NCBI RefSeq assembly: GCF_015062915.1
Contig: NZ_SUTJ01000001.1
Span: forward strand, 130,045-194,044
Source: Methanobrevibacter thaueri
GTDB taxonomy: Archaea; Methanobacteriota; Methanobacteria; Methanobacteriales; Methanobacteriaceae
DNA: 64,000 bases
Reading direction: 5' to 3'
Of the stretch, positions 36,845-45,235 are shown piece by piece (position 1 is the first letter of the stretch; each line of letters begins with the position of its first letter). The notes under the pieces are model-generated. The model saw only the letters and a list, made by a program, of their open reading frames with translations. It ran no database searches and had not been told where the DNA came from. Both the position numbers and the translations under genes were made by a program.

Positions 36845-37180
36845 TTATTCCTCATCCATTGTTGCAATGACGCTGTTTAGAATCTGAAGTGATTTTGAAA
36901 ATGCAGGCATTCCGGAGGTCAAAAGCACTACCCTCAAAACATCCACAATCTCATCCTTGGTCATTCCAAACTCATGGATTGCGCTTTTTATTTGCTTTTT
37001 GGTGGCTCTTGGATCTGCACGGGAAGCTGTGATTCCAATAGCTATCAATTTTTGAGTCCTGTAATCAAGAACCTTACCTGTCCAAACGGTTTCGTTAATG
37101 TCTTTGACCAATTCGTACAATTCAGGGTATTCCCCTTCAAGTTCACGAATTCCTTTGCCGTAAAATACTTCTCCTTTCAT
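36845..37180 (-). CDS. Carboxymuconolactone decarboxylase-family protein (AhpD-like fold)
   Basis: A 111-aa helical protein of the CMD family: WTGKVLDYRTQKLIAIGITA, then ADPRATKKQIKSAIHEFGMT and EIVDVLRVVLLTSGMPA. It lacks the CxxC of AhpD peroxidase partners, so a redox role is doubtful. A fragment of a second copy lies at 37324-37382, next to the TnpB element. Function in methanogens is unproven. Confidence 0.85.
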   Translation of the reverse strand: MKGEVFYGKGIRELEGEYPELYELVKDINETVWTGKVLDYRTQKLIAIGITASRADPRATKKQIKSAIHEFGMTKDEIVDVLRVVLLTSGMPAFSKSLQILNSVIATMDEE

Positions 37181-37323
37181 ATAACCATCTCAACTATTAA
37201 TTAATACTAATTTACATTTTAAATTATATATAATTAATTAGAAACTGAGTTTTCCTCATAGGTGCCAACCTTGGGCATTTCCTTTAAGATTTGAAAAATT
37301 TCCCTCATGCCATGATATCCGAT

Positions 37324-37382
37324 TATCTTTTTGTTGCAATGACCATTCTGTTTAGATTGTGCATCGGCAATTCGATTTTAAC
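37324..37382 (-). pseudogene. 3' remnant of a second CMD-family gene
   Basis: Leftward, these bases encode KIELPMHNLNRMVIATKR then stop. LNRMVIAT aligns with LNSVIAT at the end of the intact CMD gene (36845-37180), and the two DNA stretches share most bases around TTGTTGCAATGAC. The upstream part of the gene is missing exactly where the TnpB element begins. This indicates truncation by insertion. Confidence 0.45.
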
Positions 37383-38977
37383 ATTATTGTGCAAGAATTC
37401 TCCGGCTTCTTTAAGCCGGGAGATGAATTGCACTTTTAAGAGAGATGTTGAATTTTTAGAATTTTTTTTGCAAAAAAAAATATGCATATTACTTTCCAAA
37501 TGCTCTTAGATAAACTCTATTTATTATAAAGGTATATAAGTTGTTATAAGAAAAAGAAAACATATTCTTTTTTTGATGATTAATCAAAAAAAATTAAAAT
37601 CCATGTTTTTTTTTTCGAGTATACAAATAAAATTAATGACATCTTTGTCTAAAAAAAGAATAAAGTGTGGGGAGCATTTATTTATGGTTGATAAAACTTT
37701 TATTTTGACCGATAAAATTGAGTTTATCCCTGATGAGGATTTAGAAGGGGAATTAAATTTCAATTTACGGGCAACCGGTTATGTATTCAACAAAACATTA
37801 GAATACAGCATTTACCGTGAAAACCTAGTCAAAGAATTTGGAATAGGAAAAACATGTAAAATCAACCGCACTTACACACAAAAAATCGTAAGAACTCTAA
37901 AAAAACAAAAACCATTCCTAAAAAAAGCAGAATCCACCTGCATACAAGCATCCACCGACCGCTTAATAAAAGCATACGAAGGATTCTATGATGGAAGAAC
38001 TGGACACCCTAAATTCAAATCCCTTAAAAAAAATCCAGTAAAATCCATCACACTCAGAAACAACGAATATAAAACTAAAAACGGAATAAAAGCCTCAATA
38101 AGGTGGGAAGATAACAAACTACGCTTAAACAAACTAGGATACATTGAAGTCAAACATAAAAGAGACATCGACGGCAAAATCAAAGAAGCCACAATCCTAA
38201 AAGAAAACGGAAAATGGTTCGTCTGCATAACATATGAAGTAGAAAAAATACAACCACGGGAAACATTTTCCGGCCCTTCTTTATATGTAGGCATAGATTT
38301 GGGATTAACAGACTTCCTAACATTTTCCAACGGAAAAGTCATACACAAACCCGATTTAAAAAAAATAAACCGTAGAATACAATATTACCAACAAAAACTA
38401 GCACGCCAAAAAGAAGGTGGATCCAACTGGAAAAAAACACTAAAAAAACTCCACAAATGGATAAACAAGAAAAACAATGTCGTCAACGACTATTATCATA
38501 AAATATCCTACAATATTGTAAAACACTGCGAATTCATAGCAATGGAAACATTAAACATACGAGGAATGATACGAGCAAGAAGTTTAAGCAGAAGCATTCA
38601 TGAAATAGGCTGGGGAAAACTCATTGAAATGATACGATACAAATCAGAATGGTACGGACGTGAATTCGTACAAATCGATCGATGGTTCCCTTCCAGTAAA
38701 AGATGCAATGTTTGTGGTGAAATAAATCATGGTTTAGGTCGTGATGAAAGAGAATGGGAATGTCCACGCTGCCATAGCATACTTCAAAGAGATGTTAATG
38801 CTGCAAAAAATATTTTAGACGAAGCTCTACGCGCCACTGGTTCAATGGTGCTATGCTTAGTAGATTTCATACCAATTGGTCAAGGCAAATTCGAATATTA
38901 TTACGAATGGAAAGGCCTTGACAAAACAATAGGTATGGCCTAAGAATCTCCAGCTTCTACAAGCTGGAGAGGTTCAA
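37383..38977 (+). mobile_element. Solitary TnpB insertion element (IS200/IS605 group, IS1341-like)
   Basis: The element carries tnpB but no tnpA. At the left, an imperfect hairpin spans 37389-37433, with arms starting GTGCAA and ending TTGCAC and an inner CCGGCTT/AAGCCGG stem. At the right, CTCCAGCTT-CTAC-AAGCTGGAG (38948-38969) is followed by AGGTTCAA, like the TCAA right cleavage site of this group. Exact ends are inferred. Movement would need a TnpA acting in trans. Confidence 0.7.
37684..38943 (+). CDS. tnpB: TnpB (RNA-guided nuclease of IS200/IS605 elements)
   Basis: A 419-aa TnpB with the RuvC-I aspartate in YVGIDLGLTDFLTF, RuvC-II glutamate in FIAMETLNIRGM, a zinc ribbon CNVCGEINHG with CPRCHSIL, and RuvC-III aspartate in QRDVNAAKNIL. 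All catalytic residues are present, so it may be active. The start at 37684 has GGGGAG upstream; the longer frame from 37573 has no such signal and begins with unlike sequence. TnpB uses a right-end RNA as guide; the sequence after the TCAA at 38977 would be the guide. Confidence 0.92.
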   Translation: MVDKTFILTDKIEFIPDEDLEGELNFNLRATGYVFNKTLEYSIYRENLVKEFGIGKTCKINRTYTQKIVRTLKKQKPFLKKAESTCIQASTDRLIKAYEGFYDGRTGHPKFKSLKKNPVKSITLRNNEYKTKNGIKASIRWEDNKLRLNKLGYIEVKHKRDIDGKIKEATILKENGKWFVCITYEVEKIQPRETFSGPSLYVGIDLGLTDFLTFSNGKVIHKPDLKKINRRIQYYQQKLARQKEGGSNWKKTLKKLHKWINKKNNVVNDYYHKISYNIVKHCEFIAMETLNIRGMIRARSLSRSIHEIGWGKLIEMIRYKSEWYGREFVQIDRWFPSSKRCNVCGEINHGLGRDEREWECPRCHSILQRDVNAAKNILDEALRATGSMVLCLVDFIPIGQGKFEYYYEWKGLDKTIGMA

Positions 38978-38995
38978 TAATTTAGTTTATATTGA
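38944..38995 (+). ncRNA. Predicted right-end (omega) RNA 3' segment and guide of TnpB
   Basis: The 3' part of tnpB and the hairpin at 38948-38969 fit the scaffold of a right-end RNA. Known systems place the guide directly after the element end, here beginning TAATTTAGTTTATATTGA at 38978. This is by family analogy; no transcript evidence is visible. Confidence 0.4.
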
Positions 38996-39083
38996 TATAA
39001 ACATTTAGACAAACTTGTAAAAATTATGGACATCATTCAATTTTTTCAAAATAGAATGAATATTAAATTAAAAAAAGTGTGTC

Positions 39084-39281
39084 TTAATCATCAAAGATAA
39101 AGACATTTGCGATGAAATCCTCATTCAGCGCATTTTTAATGTTGTTGGCAGTGATTAAAGAGGGAATTGTCCTATTGTTTTCTATATCATCCAATTCCTC
39201 AACAGATATGTCTGCAAGGCTTGCCAATTGCTCTTGAGAGATATCTAACTGTTCCCTTAACTGTCTAATATTGTTCATCAT
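39084..39281 (-). CDS. XRE-family regulator, 65 aa
   Basis: A minimal helix-turn-helix protein: IRQLREQLDISQEQLASLAD, ISVEELDDIENNRTIPSL, then a short C-terminal part ending VFIFDD. It is paralogous to the 65-aa regulator at 41006-41203 (both have IENNR and end VF-x-x-(D/E)D). AAGGTAAT precedes the ATG codons. It may act on the TGTAAA palindromes nearby. It is downstream of the TnpB element and convergent with it. Confidence 0.82.
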   Translation of the reverse strand: MMNNIRQLREQLDISQEQLASLADISVEELDDIENNRTIPSLITANNIKNALNEDFIANVFIFDD

Positions 39282-39361
39282 ATGATTACCTTAAAAAATG
39301 AAATATATTTTTAACATTAGTATGTTTGATTTCATCATTTAAAAAGGTAATGAAAACAATA

Positions 39362-39751
39362 TCAGTTCGGATTTACAGTGACTTTACCCTCATATGTGCA
39401 GCCAACATACTTGCCGTCACCGGCGAATGTGAAATTGCCATAGTAATTGTCATCCCCTGCATCCGGAAGATATTCTGCGTTTTCAATCGTGAACTCACCA
39501 TTCTCATCGGTTGTCGTATCCACAATTGTTCCCATATCATGGCCAGGCTTGTGGTAAGTTATTGTCTTGTTTGCAACGCCATAGCTGTATGCATCCATAA
39601 GCATGCCTGAAAATGATCCGTTCTCGGCAACCTCTGTCTCATTGACTATTATGAATGTTGAAACGTTATTGTTGAACTGGAACCAGAACACTCCTATACA
39701 TATTACCAATGCCACCAATAGAATTATTAAGTACTTGCTTTGCCTTTCCAC
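39362..39751 (-). CDS. Signal-anchored single Ig-like domain protein, 129 aa
   Basis: An N-terminal membrane anchor (YLIILLVALVICIGVFWFQF) is followed by a Big_1/transthyretin-like beta domain: GMLMDAYSYGVANKTITYHK, TDENGEFTIENAEY and GKYVGCTYEGKVTVNPN. It is a miniature of the Ig tail of the adhesins here, but without lysine enrichment. The frame starts at GTG 39751 with AGGGGAT upstream. A TGTAAAT-N4-ATTTACA site lies about 55 bp before the start. Confidence 0.7.
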   Translation of the reverse strand: MERQSKYLIILLVALVICIGVFWFQFNNNVSTFIIVNETEVAENGSFSGMLMDAYSYGVANKTITYHKPGHDMGTIVDTTTDENGEFTIENAEYLPDAGDDNYYGNFTFAGDGKYVGCTYEGKVTVNPN

Positions 39752-40202
39752 AATATCCCCTGGAATTATATTTGAAAATATATCAAAATAAAGTTATTGG
39801 TCATATGTAAATATAGATTTACAAAATAAAAAAGAAATTATAAACATTTAAAACAAGAAATAAAGATAATTAATAATTTTTAAAAAATAGTTTACCAAAA
39901 TATTTATATAATATAATGCAATAAAATAACAAATATGTAAATATATATTTACATAACTGGTTAGATTTTTGATATTATTAGTTAAATTTCAACTCAATAA
40001 AATCATATCTCCCTTTTAAATCTAACCATTGAAATTAATTTCCAGGCATTGAACCATTCTTGATTGAAAAAGACAAAGAATTCACACTTAAAATTAATAA
40101 ACGCAACTTCAAGTACTACAGGAAGTTTTTTTCAATGAATCATTTATTTAAATCCATCCAAAAAAATAAAAACACCATAATCAATTCTGGAAATTAATTT
40201 AA
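39752..40202. promoter_or_regulatory. Regulatory gap with two TGTAAA palindromes and a possible gene remnant
   Basis: TGTAAATATAGATTTACA lies at 39806-39823. A perfect 22-bp palindrome with half TATGTAAATAT spans 39934-39955. Near 40041-40199 the plus strand keeps an open frame without a start (IEPFLIEKDKEFTLKIN, then NFKYYRKFFSMNHLFK), perhaps a broken gene. No other gene is seen in this 451-bp stretch. Confidence 0.45.
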
Positions 40203-40895
40203 CTACAAATCCGTATATGCCATGCCTGATATTCTTGCAACCATGATGTGGAAGAACGGTTGGAAAAACAACGCTGTTATCAAAAACAGAACCACACTGG
40301 TTAAGCTAAGCGTATGGGAAAAAATTACAAAGCGAACATTGATTATAACACCCAGATAATATGCAAAGTCATCTATGAATAATCCGCATCCCCCATAAAT
40401 TATTATGAAACCGATTAGAATGCCGACCAACACCCTAACTCCAATTCCGTTTAAGATTATGTTGGTTATTTCTTTAAGATTGAAGGCCTTTCTTACGGAA
40501 TCGTGCCTGATCATATGGGCAATTGCAACATATGAATAGCAATACATCACGACAAACAATACTGTAAACAGTGACAGATAGGATAATCCCTGAATAATAT
40601 CCAATCGAAGCAACAACATTAAAAATAATGGAATAATCAAATAAACAAATTTTACAAAATATAATTTAATTCCATTGATGAAAAGCTCCTTAAACCCATT
40701 TAATTCCACCATTTGGGTATTTTCATGGATCATGAGATTAAGGGAATGCTTGATGATTTTATATTGATATCCTGAAACGAAAAACGAAGGTATGAAAAAT
40801 ATGGAGAAAAGCTCAAACAATCCCAACTTTAAAATATTTTTAGGATTGGAAAATGAATATTTCAATGAGTCGTATAGTATATCAAGTATCATCAT
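40203..40895 (-). CDS. DUF4013-like membrane protein, 230 aa
   Basis: A polytopic protein with about six spans. It starts MMILDILYDSLKYSFSNPKN at 40895 after GTGAT, while the longer frame to 40949 has no signal. NPKNILKLGLFELFSIFFIP and the motif GYQYKIIKHSLN fit the archaeal DUF4013 family, function unknown. It follows a 65-aa XRE regulator by about 110 bp on the same strand. GTAAAC-N4-GTTTAC sits between them, so regulator and membrane protein look like a pair. Confidence 0.7.
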   Translation of the reverse strand: MMILDILYDSLKYSFSNPKNILKLGLFELFSIFFIPSFFVSGYQYKIIKHSLNLMIHENTQMVELNGFKELFINGIKLYFVKFVYLIIPLFLMLLLRLDIIQGLSYLSLFTVLFVVMYCYSYVAIAHMIRHDSVRKAFNLKEITNIILNGIGVRVLVGILIGFIIIYGGCGLFIDDFAYYLGVIINVRFVIFSHTLSLTSVVLFLITALFFQPFFHIMVARISGMAYTDL

Positions 40896-40956
40896 ATCAC
40901 ACAACAATTGAAATTTTTTAGAATTGTTCAAAAAGTGAACGAATTTCAACTGTTAT

Positions 40957-40972
40957 GTAAACTTATGTTTAC
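40957..40972 (-). promoter_or_regulatory. GTAAAC-N4-GTTTAC operator upstream of the DUF4013-like gene
   Basis: GTAAACttatGTTTAC, a 6-bp-arm perfect inverted repeat, lies 62-77 bp upstream of the membrane gene start and just after the XRE gene stop. It matches the TGTAAAT-N4-ATTTACA sites at 39806 and 39934 in arrangement and spacer length. Confidence 0.5.
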
Positions 40973-41005
40973 TAATTATTTAAAATTTGTGGAATAAATT
41001 TTTGA

Positions 41006-41203
41006 CTAATCCTCATATAGAAATACATCTTCAATATATTTCTGATTAAGGCAAAACGTTATCTTGAATGCATGAATCAAATTAGGACTCATACGATTGT
41101 TTTCAATGGCGTTCATGGCCTGGCGTGAAATGCCCACCTCTTTTGCCAGCTCTTCTTGGGTAATCCCCTTGGCTTTCCTTAAAATTTTAATATTATTCTT
41201 CAT
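41006..41203 (-). CDS. XRE-family regulator, 65 aa
   Basis: A small helix-turn-helix protein, IKILRKAKGITQEELAKEVG then ISRQAMNAIENNRMSPNLIH, ending IEDVFLYED. ATG 41203 gives 65 aa, the same length as the paralogue at 39084; a GTG at 41221 would add six residues. It lies directly upstream of the DUF4013-like membrane gene with a palindrome between them. This XRE type usually represses its own and adjacent genes. Confidence 0.85.
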   Translation of the reverse strand: MKNNIKILRKAKGITQEELAKEVGISRQAMNAIENNRMSPNLIHAFKITFCLNQKYIEDVFLYED

Positions 41204-41305
41204 GACAATCCGATTATACACTCCATAAGTACAAAATGGAACGGTTTAATAATATTATATGCAACCTTATTATAAAAGTTTGTTTATTGTTACAACTAAA
41301 AAAAG

Positions 41306-41725
41306 TCATCTATCTAAAATGGCCTCGCGAACCTTGTCAACAGCAATCTCTTTTTTAGCTGGAAATGCAGCAACCTTAACCTTTAAGTGTATCGCATCGC
41401 CCTTGTCGAGAATAGTCCATTTCTCGTCTAATGCATCGGTTTTGTCTAAGCGTAAAAACCAGTTACCTTTCTCATCCATCTTGCGTTCCAAGTCATCATT
41501 GAGCTTATCCAAGTCAACGCTTTCAAGAAGTGTGTTGAAAAAAGCCTTTGTGTATCTTTTCTTTGAAACAACACCTGATAAAATAAGTATCCTGTCCTCA
41601 AGCATACCTTCAGCCTCTTCGGCCTCGATTTCAGCTTCAGGAAGTATGTTTAAAATAGCTTGTGAGATCTCGTCTACATCCTCATCCTCATAGACGAAAG
41701 CCCTGAATTTGATATTATGAATCAT
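41306..41725 (-). CDS. RNA-binding protein, COG1325/exosome-associated type
   Basis: A 139-aa protein matching the archaeal RNA-binding family with dsRBD-like fold: IKFRAFVYEDEDVDEISQAI, LSGVVSKKRYTKAFF and NWFLRLDKTDALDEKWTILD. It is annotated in related archaea as an exosome-associated subunit; that role is by family only. It is 35 bp downstream of the eL15 gene on the same strand, so it is probably a translation/RNA-processing operon. Confidence 0.8.
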   Translation of the reverse strand: MIHNIKFRAFVYEDEDVDEISQAILNILPEAEIEAEEAEGMLEDRILILSGVVSKKRYTKAFFNTLLESVDLDKLNDDLERKMDEKGNWFLRLDKTDALDEKWTILDKGDAIHLKVKVAAFPAKKEIAVDKVREAILDR

Positions 41726-41760
41726 TTTATATCAAAAAAATAAAAAAAGGAAAAGAAGGA

Positions 41761-42318
41761 TTATAAATCTCTTCTTCTAGCTTGTTCTGAGCCTTTTCCT
41801 TTAGATTTGATTCCACGTCCTTTGTTACCAGCACTGGTTAAGCCTCTGAGAGCTCTGTTAGTGTGTTTTTTGGAGCAAATCCAATTGATTTTCTTATCGT
41901 TAATGATAGAAGGACTGTTAGGATCAACTAAAATTACTTCATAATATTTATGTTTTCCTGTAGACCATACCCAGTAAGAGTTTAAAACTTCCATGTTAGG
42001 GTATTTTTTAGCTACACGTTCTTCTGCAATTCTTTGAATGGATTTAGCTTGGGTAATTTTGTTTACACCCATTCTTTTAGGTTTACGACCATTGAAACGA
42101 CGGGTTTTCCTTCTTCCACCACGTCTTACTCTGGTTCTTACTACAATGAAACCTTTTTTAGCTCTGTAACCTAAACTTCTAGCTCTGTCGAGTCTGGTAG
42201 GTCTTTCAATTCTTTGAACTGCGCCTTGTTTTGCCCATTTAGGGGCTCTTTGCCACATGAGTTCACGTACGTAGGACTCATCTGGGTTTTTCCATGCGTC
42301 TCTAATATATTTGTACAT
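41761..42318 (-). CDS. rpl15e: 50S ribosomal protein L15e (eL15)
   Basis: A 185-aa archaeal/eukaryotic ribosomal protein. It starts [20 protein letters not shown] at 42318 with AGGTG upstream; the longer frame to 42354 is not supported. Basic segments [20 protein letters not shown] and [16 protein letters not shown] contact 23S rRNA. Length is normal. It is followed by the RNA-binding protein gene. Confidence 0.97.
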   Translation of the reverse strand: MYKYIRDAWKNPDESYVRELMWQRAPKWAKQGAVQRIERPTRLDRARSLGYRAKKGFIVVRTRVRRGGRRKTRRFNGRKPKRMGVNKITQAKSIQRIAEERVAKKYPNMEVLNSYWVWSTGKHKYYEVILVDPNSPSIINDKKINWICSKKHTNRALRGLTSAGNKGRGIKSKGKGSEQARRRDL

Positions 42319-42500
42319 AAATAACACCTTTTTGTTCAGCCACGAGGGCCACATCCAATTGGGAACTTATCCCAAAAAAAGTAATTATCACTGTCATAAA
42401 ATAACAGTAATAAAATATTTCATTTTATTTATTTATAAAGGTATCGTTAATAGACACTATCATGAAATTTAATACAAAACCAAAAAAAAGAATTAAACAA

Positions 42501-42713
42501 TTACTCATCTAATCGAAGAAATTTATCAAAATCAAAGTCAATGCCTAATTCCTTATTTAAATTAATAAGATCTTCACGAGGATTTGAATCCCATTTGGAA
42601 ACTTCCTCCATAGCCTCATCAATATGATTTAATAACCAATCCTTTTTCATACGAGGGTCAAAATCACTAACAGGATATCCAAATATGTCCAAATTGTCTT
42701 GATTAAAAAGCAT
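42501..42713 (-). CDS. Conserved-looking small protein, 70 aa
   Basis: A 70-aa acidic protein, MLFNQDNLDIFGYPVSDFDP then WLLNHIDEAMEEVSKWDSNP, without signal or membrane span. No family recognised. It lies alone between eL15 and the DUF2149 gene. GGAGTA lies near the start. It is probably a real small gene given the ribosome binding site and helical, charged composition. Confidence 0.5.
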   Translation of the reverse strand: MLFNQDNLDIFGYPVSDFDPRMKKDWLLNHIDEAMEEVSKWDSNPREDLINLNKELGIDFDFDKFLRLDE

Positions 42714-42849
42714 TTTAAGCTACTCCTCATTTTTAATATATATCTTAAAAACATATAAAACAATCAGTTTCAAAAAATAGCAATTTTACAAGGTTAAAGC
42801 AATATTGTAATGAAAAAAAATAGAAAAAAAAGGAGCGTTAACTCCTGAT

Positions 42850-43152
42850 TTAACCCGATACCATCACCAGCTCACCGGTGGTCGGGTCCTCATAGACCTT
42901 TCCGACTTCACTGTATCCGCTGTCCTCGAGTCCGCCAGCATCAGTGTAGTTCTGGGTGAAAGTGTCCGCTGTTGAAACATCCTGTGTGGATTGAGATTGT
43001 GTAATCATATCAGGATTGGCCGATAAAGCCATAATTGCAAAAATCAGAAAGCCCAAGGCCAACACGAGCATTGCATCCGAAAGGTTGTTCAATCCTCCCA
43101 TCGGGTCATCGTCAACAGATTCCGAAATTCTTCTTTTTTTCCTAAGCATCAA
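42850..43152 (-). CDS. DUF2149 protein, ExbD/TolR-like single-span partner
   Basis: A 100-aa protein of DUF2149 type. A basic N-terminus (RKKRRISESVDDDPMGGL) leads to one membrane helix NLSDAMLVLALGFLIFAIMA that contains an aspartate near its cytoplasmic end, as in ExbD/TolR/MotB. The C-terminus is polar and external. It starts 1 bp after the ExbB-like gene, so the two form a channel/partner pair. The partner function is inferred from this layout. Confidence 0.82.
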   Translation of the reverse strand: MMLRKKRRISESVDDDPMGGLNNLSDAMLVLALGFLIFAIMALSANPDMITQSQSTQDVSTADTFTQNYTDAGGLEDSGYSEVGKVYEDPTTGELVMVSG

Positions 43153-43153
43153 A

Positions 43154-43795
43154 TCACCATTTGTTTATTGTTTCAAGTTCCGCTTCCGCAACGGTTTCAA
43201 CATCAATCAGTTCGGACTCATACCATTGCTTTTTATATTTGGAAATCAGGAATGCAACAGCCCCGACGGTCAAACCTGTAACGGTAGTGTCGAATGCTAT
43301 TGTCAGAGATTGTGCAAGGGTTGCAATGTCCCCTGTTCCAAGTGCTGCAAGACCAGGACCCAATGGTATCAATGTTCCCAAAAGCCCAAGGATAGGCCCT
43401 ACACGAACAAGAATGTCTGTCTTGTTGGTCTTTTTAATCAGTCTTGTCTCATGTGCTGAGATGAGTTCGCTTGCAAGTGCCTTTCTTGCTTCAGGACCAA
43501 TGTCATGGTTGTCTGCAATTCTTGTCAGTATCTCCTTTTGATAGTCAAACAGATCACTATTGGATATTTCCTCTTTCATTTGACCTACATTAGTTGAGAA
43601 TGAAACGCGTCTCACCAGATCCTCCAGGTTTGCAGAGGATATGGCCTTTCTTGAAATGAACTCATTGATCAGCCCTCCGAATGCCAGGATAACTATGACG
43701 ATTGATATTACAAGCAGTATGACAACCGGTGTCAATAGGCTTTCGGAGATTATGTGAATCAGTGAGGTCAATGTTTCAGTTCCTTGAATAATCAT
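43154..43795 (-). CDS. MotA/TolQ/ExbB-like proton channel protein
   Basis: A 213-aa protein with three spans. The family core is LVRVGPILGLLGTLIPLGPGL-type text (VRVGPILGLLGTLIPLGP) followed by LAQSLTIAFDTTVTGLTVGA with the conserved threonines. Such proteins use proton flow to drive movement in partner proteins. It abuts a DUF2162-like gene upstream and DUF2149 downstream. No TonB, TolA or flagellar gene is nearby, so what it drives is unknown. Confidence 0.88.
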   Translation of the reverse strand: MIIQGTETLTSLIHIISESLLTPVVILLVISIVIVILAFGGLINEFISRKAISSANLEDLVRRVSFSTNVGQMKEEISNSDLFDYQKEILTRIADNHDIGPEARKALASELISAHETRLIKKTNKTDILVRVGPILGLLGTLIPLGPGLAALGTGDIATLAQSLTIAFDTTVTGLTVGAVAFLISKYKKQWYESELIDVETVAEAELETINKW

Positions 43796-44443
43796 TTATT
43801 TCCCCCTTGTATCATTTATAAGGACACCAGCAACCAAGACAACAATGATTCCTATAACAACGTAAATCAGCTGATAGGTTGGAGTCAATATTAAAAAAGG
43901 ACTGAATTTGGTGTAGTCCAGGGCCATTGTGGAATTGTATGTCAATGCGAAAATGAACATCAATATTGAAAACAGGCTCATGTACTCGCCGATTATTACA
44001 GGATATTGTCTTTTTGCATGATGCAATAATTTTGTGAGTTGATAAACAACAAATAATATTATGAAAACGAATAATGAATATAAAATCATTGATAAAATGT
44101 CAAGACTTGTCTGGGAGGAGAACAATATTGTTGAAACCGCAGATGTCACGAGGATTGCATAAAACGGCAATCTGAAATCATCCCTCTTGATGTAGTACAC
44201 GATAGATGCAAAGATTACTATTGTGATGATTAAAAACAGATAGCTGAAATTATACAATAGAAATGACAATGGAGCATTCAGATAAACTGAAATGCTCATC
44301 AATGCAAAAGTGACTGCGGCACATGCCAATGCCAGCACTATTACCTTTACATTATTCAGCTTATAATTTCCAAGCATCAGTGCGACATTTGCCGCAAACA
44401 ACACCAGAATGATTAACAGATATCCTCCAATCAAATCCATCAT
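43796..44443 (-). CDS. DUF2162-like membrane protein, 215 aa
   Basis: A polytopic protein with about seven spans, starting MMDLIGGYLLIILVLFAANV. It fits the place and size of DUF2162 proteins, predicted transporters that accompany ExbB and DUF2149 in methanogens. Sequence identity to that family is a guess from context and length. It is immediately upstream of the ExbB-like gene with no gap. Confidence 0.6.
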   Translation of the reverse strand: MMDLIGGYLLIILVLFAANVALMLGNYKLNNVKVIVLALACAAVTFALMSISVYLNAPLSFLLYNFSYLFLIITIVIFASIVYYIKRDDFRLPFYAILVTSAVSTILFSSQTSLDILSMILYSLFVFIILFVVYQLTKLLHHAKRQYPVIIGEYMSLFSILMFIFALTYNSTMALDYTKFSPFLILTPTYQLIYVVIGIIVVLVAGVLINDTRGK

Positions 44444-44656
44444 TTAACCTTTTCATACTCGTTATCTAATTTAATATTAGACAACATGAATATATAAGCA
44501 TATCGAAATGAATTAATTAAAAATAAAATAAAGAGCAAATATCAATTTAAATAGTTAAATAAAAATTATAGATTAAAAAATATAAAAATAGATGAAGAAT
44601 TTTGATTTAAAATATAAAAAAATGAAAATTAAAAGAAAAATAAAATACAATATAAA

Positions 44657-45226
44657 TTACTCTTCAATTAACTCGTAATAAGACCCTTCGGCACAGGACT
44701 TGCAAACTGGCTTTCCACCGATGAGCCTATGCCTTCCGTCAGAAACCTTTTCACCGCAAACTGAACAGAACGCCGTGGTGTAAGGCTTGCCCGGCATGTC
44801 CCCCGGACCCAATTCAATTTTTACCTTATCGACCTTGAAAAGCTCTTCAGGAGGTGTTCTTCTGAATCTTGCAATCATTTCCTCTTTTGTTTCCTCATCC
44901 TTGAATTTCTTGTTGGCATCAGCATCAGTTATCCTTAATGCCTCACCAGTGTCCTGGTTCATGAATGTTGCTGCAAACTTGCCGTAATACATTTGTTTCA
45001 GGGTTCTTTTACCCATGGAGCATCCTGTCACTGACTGCACTGCATCGGACATGCACCTGTCGATTTCCAAAAAGACGATAAGGTTCTTGTGCCTTTGGTT
45101 AAGTTCCATTCCCAAAAGCTCTAATCCGTACATTGCAAGCTTTGTTCCAATGGCTATTCCACCACAGATGTGTCCGTGAAACTCAGCGGCCTTAGCCAGT
45201 TGCTCATCATAATCCTTTTCATTCAT
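44657..45226 (-). CDS. FmdE-family protein with zinc ribbon
   Basis: A 189-aa protein with the FmdE domain: FHGHICGGIAIGTKLAMYGL near the N-terminus, DRCMSDAVQSVTGCSMGKRT, and a C-terminal zinc ribbon CSVCGEKVSDGRH with CKSCAEGSYY. FmdE is named from molybdenum formylmethanofuran dehydrogenase operons, but is not a catalytic subunit. The ATG at 45226 has AGGTGAT. It follows the metal-type ABC ATPase by 9 bp, linking it to metal uptake. Confidence 0.92.
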   Translation of the reverse strand: MNEKDYDEQLAKAAEFHGHICGGIAIGTKLAMYGLELLGMELNQRHKNLIVFLEIDRCMSDAVQSVTGCSMGKRTLKQMYYGKFAATFMNQDTGEALRITDADANKKFKDEETKEEMIARFRRTPPEELFKVDKVKIELGPGDMPGKPYTTAFCSVCGEKVSDGRHRLIGGKPVCKSCAEGSYYELIEE

Positions 45227-45235
45227 AATTATCAC

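Noticed and set aside
37573-37683. Upstream ATG start for TnpB at 37573
   Set aside because: The added 37 residues do not look like TnpB and there is no ribosome binding site, whereas 37684 has GGGGAG at good spacing.
42578-42595. GGATTTGAATCCC looks like a tRNA T-arm
   Set aside because: It lies inside the 70-aa gene at 42501-42713 (SNPRED) and no acceptor, D or anticodon arms can be drawn around it.
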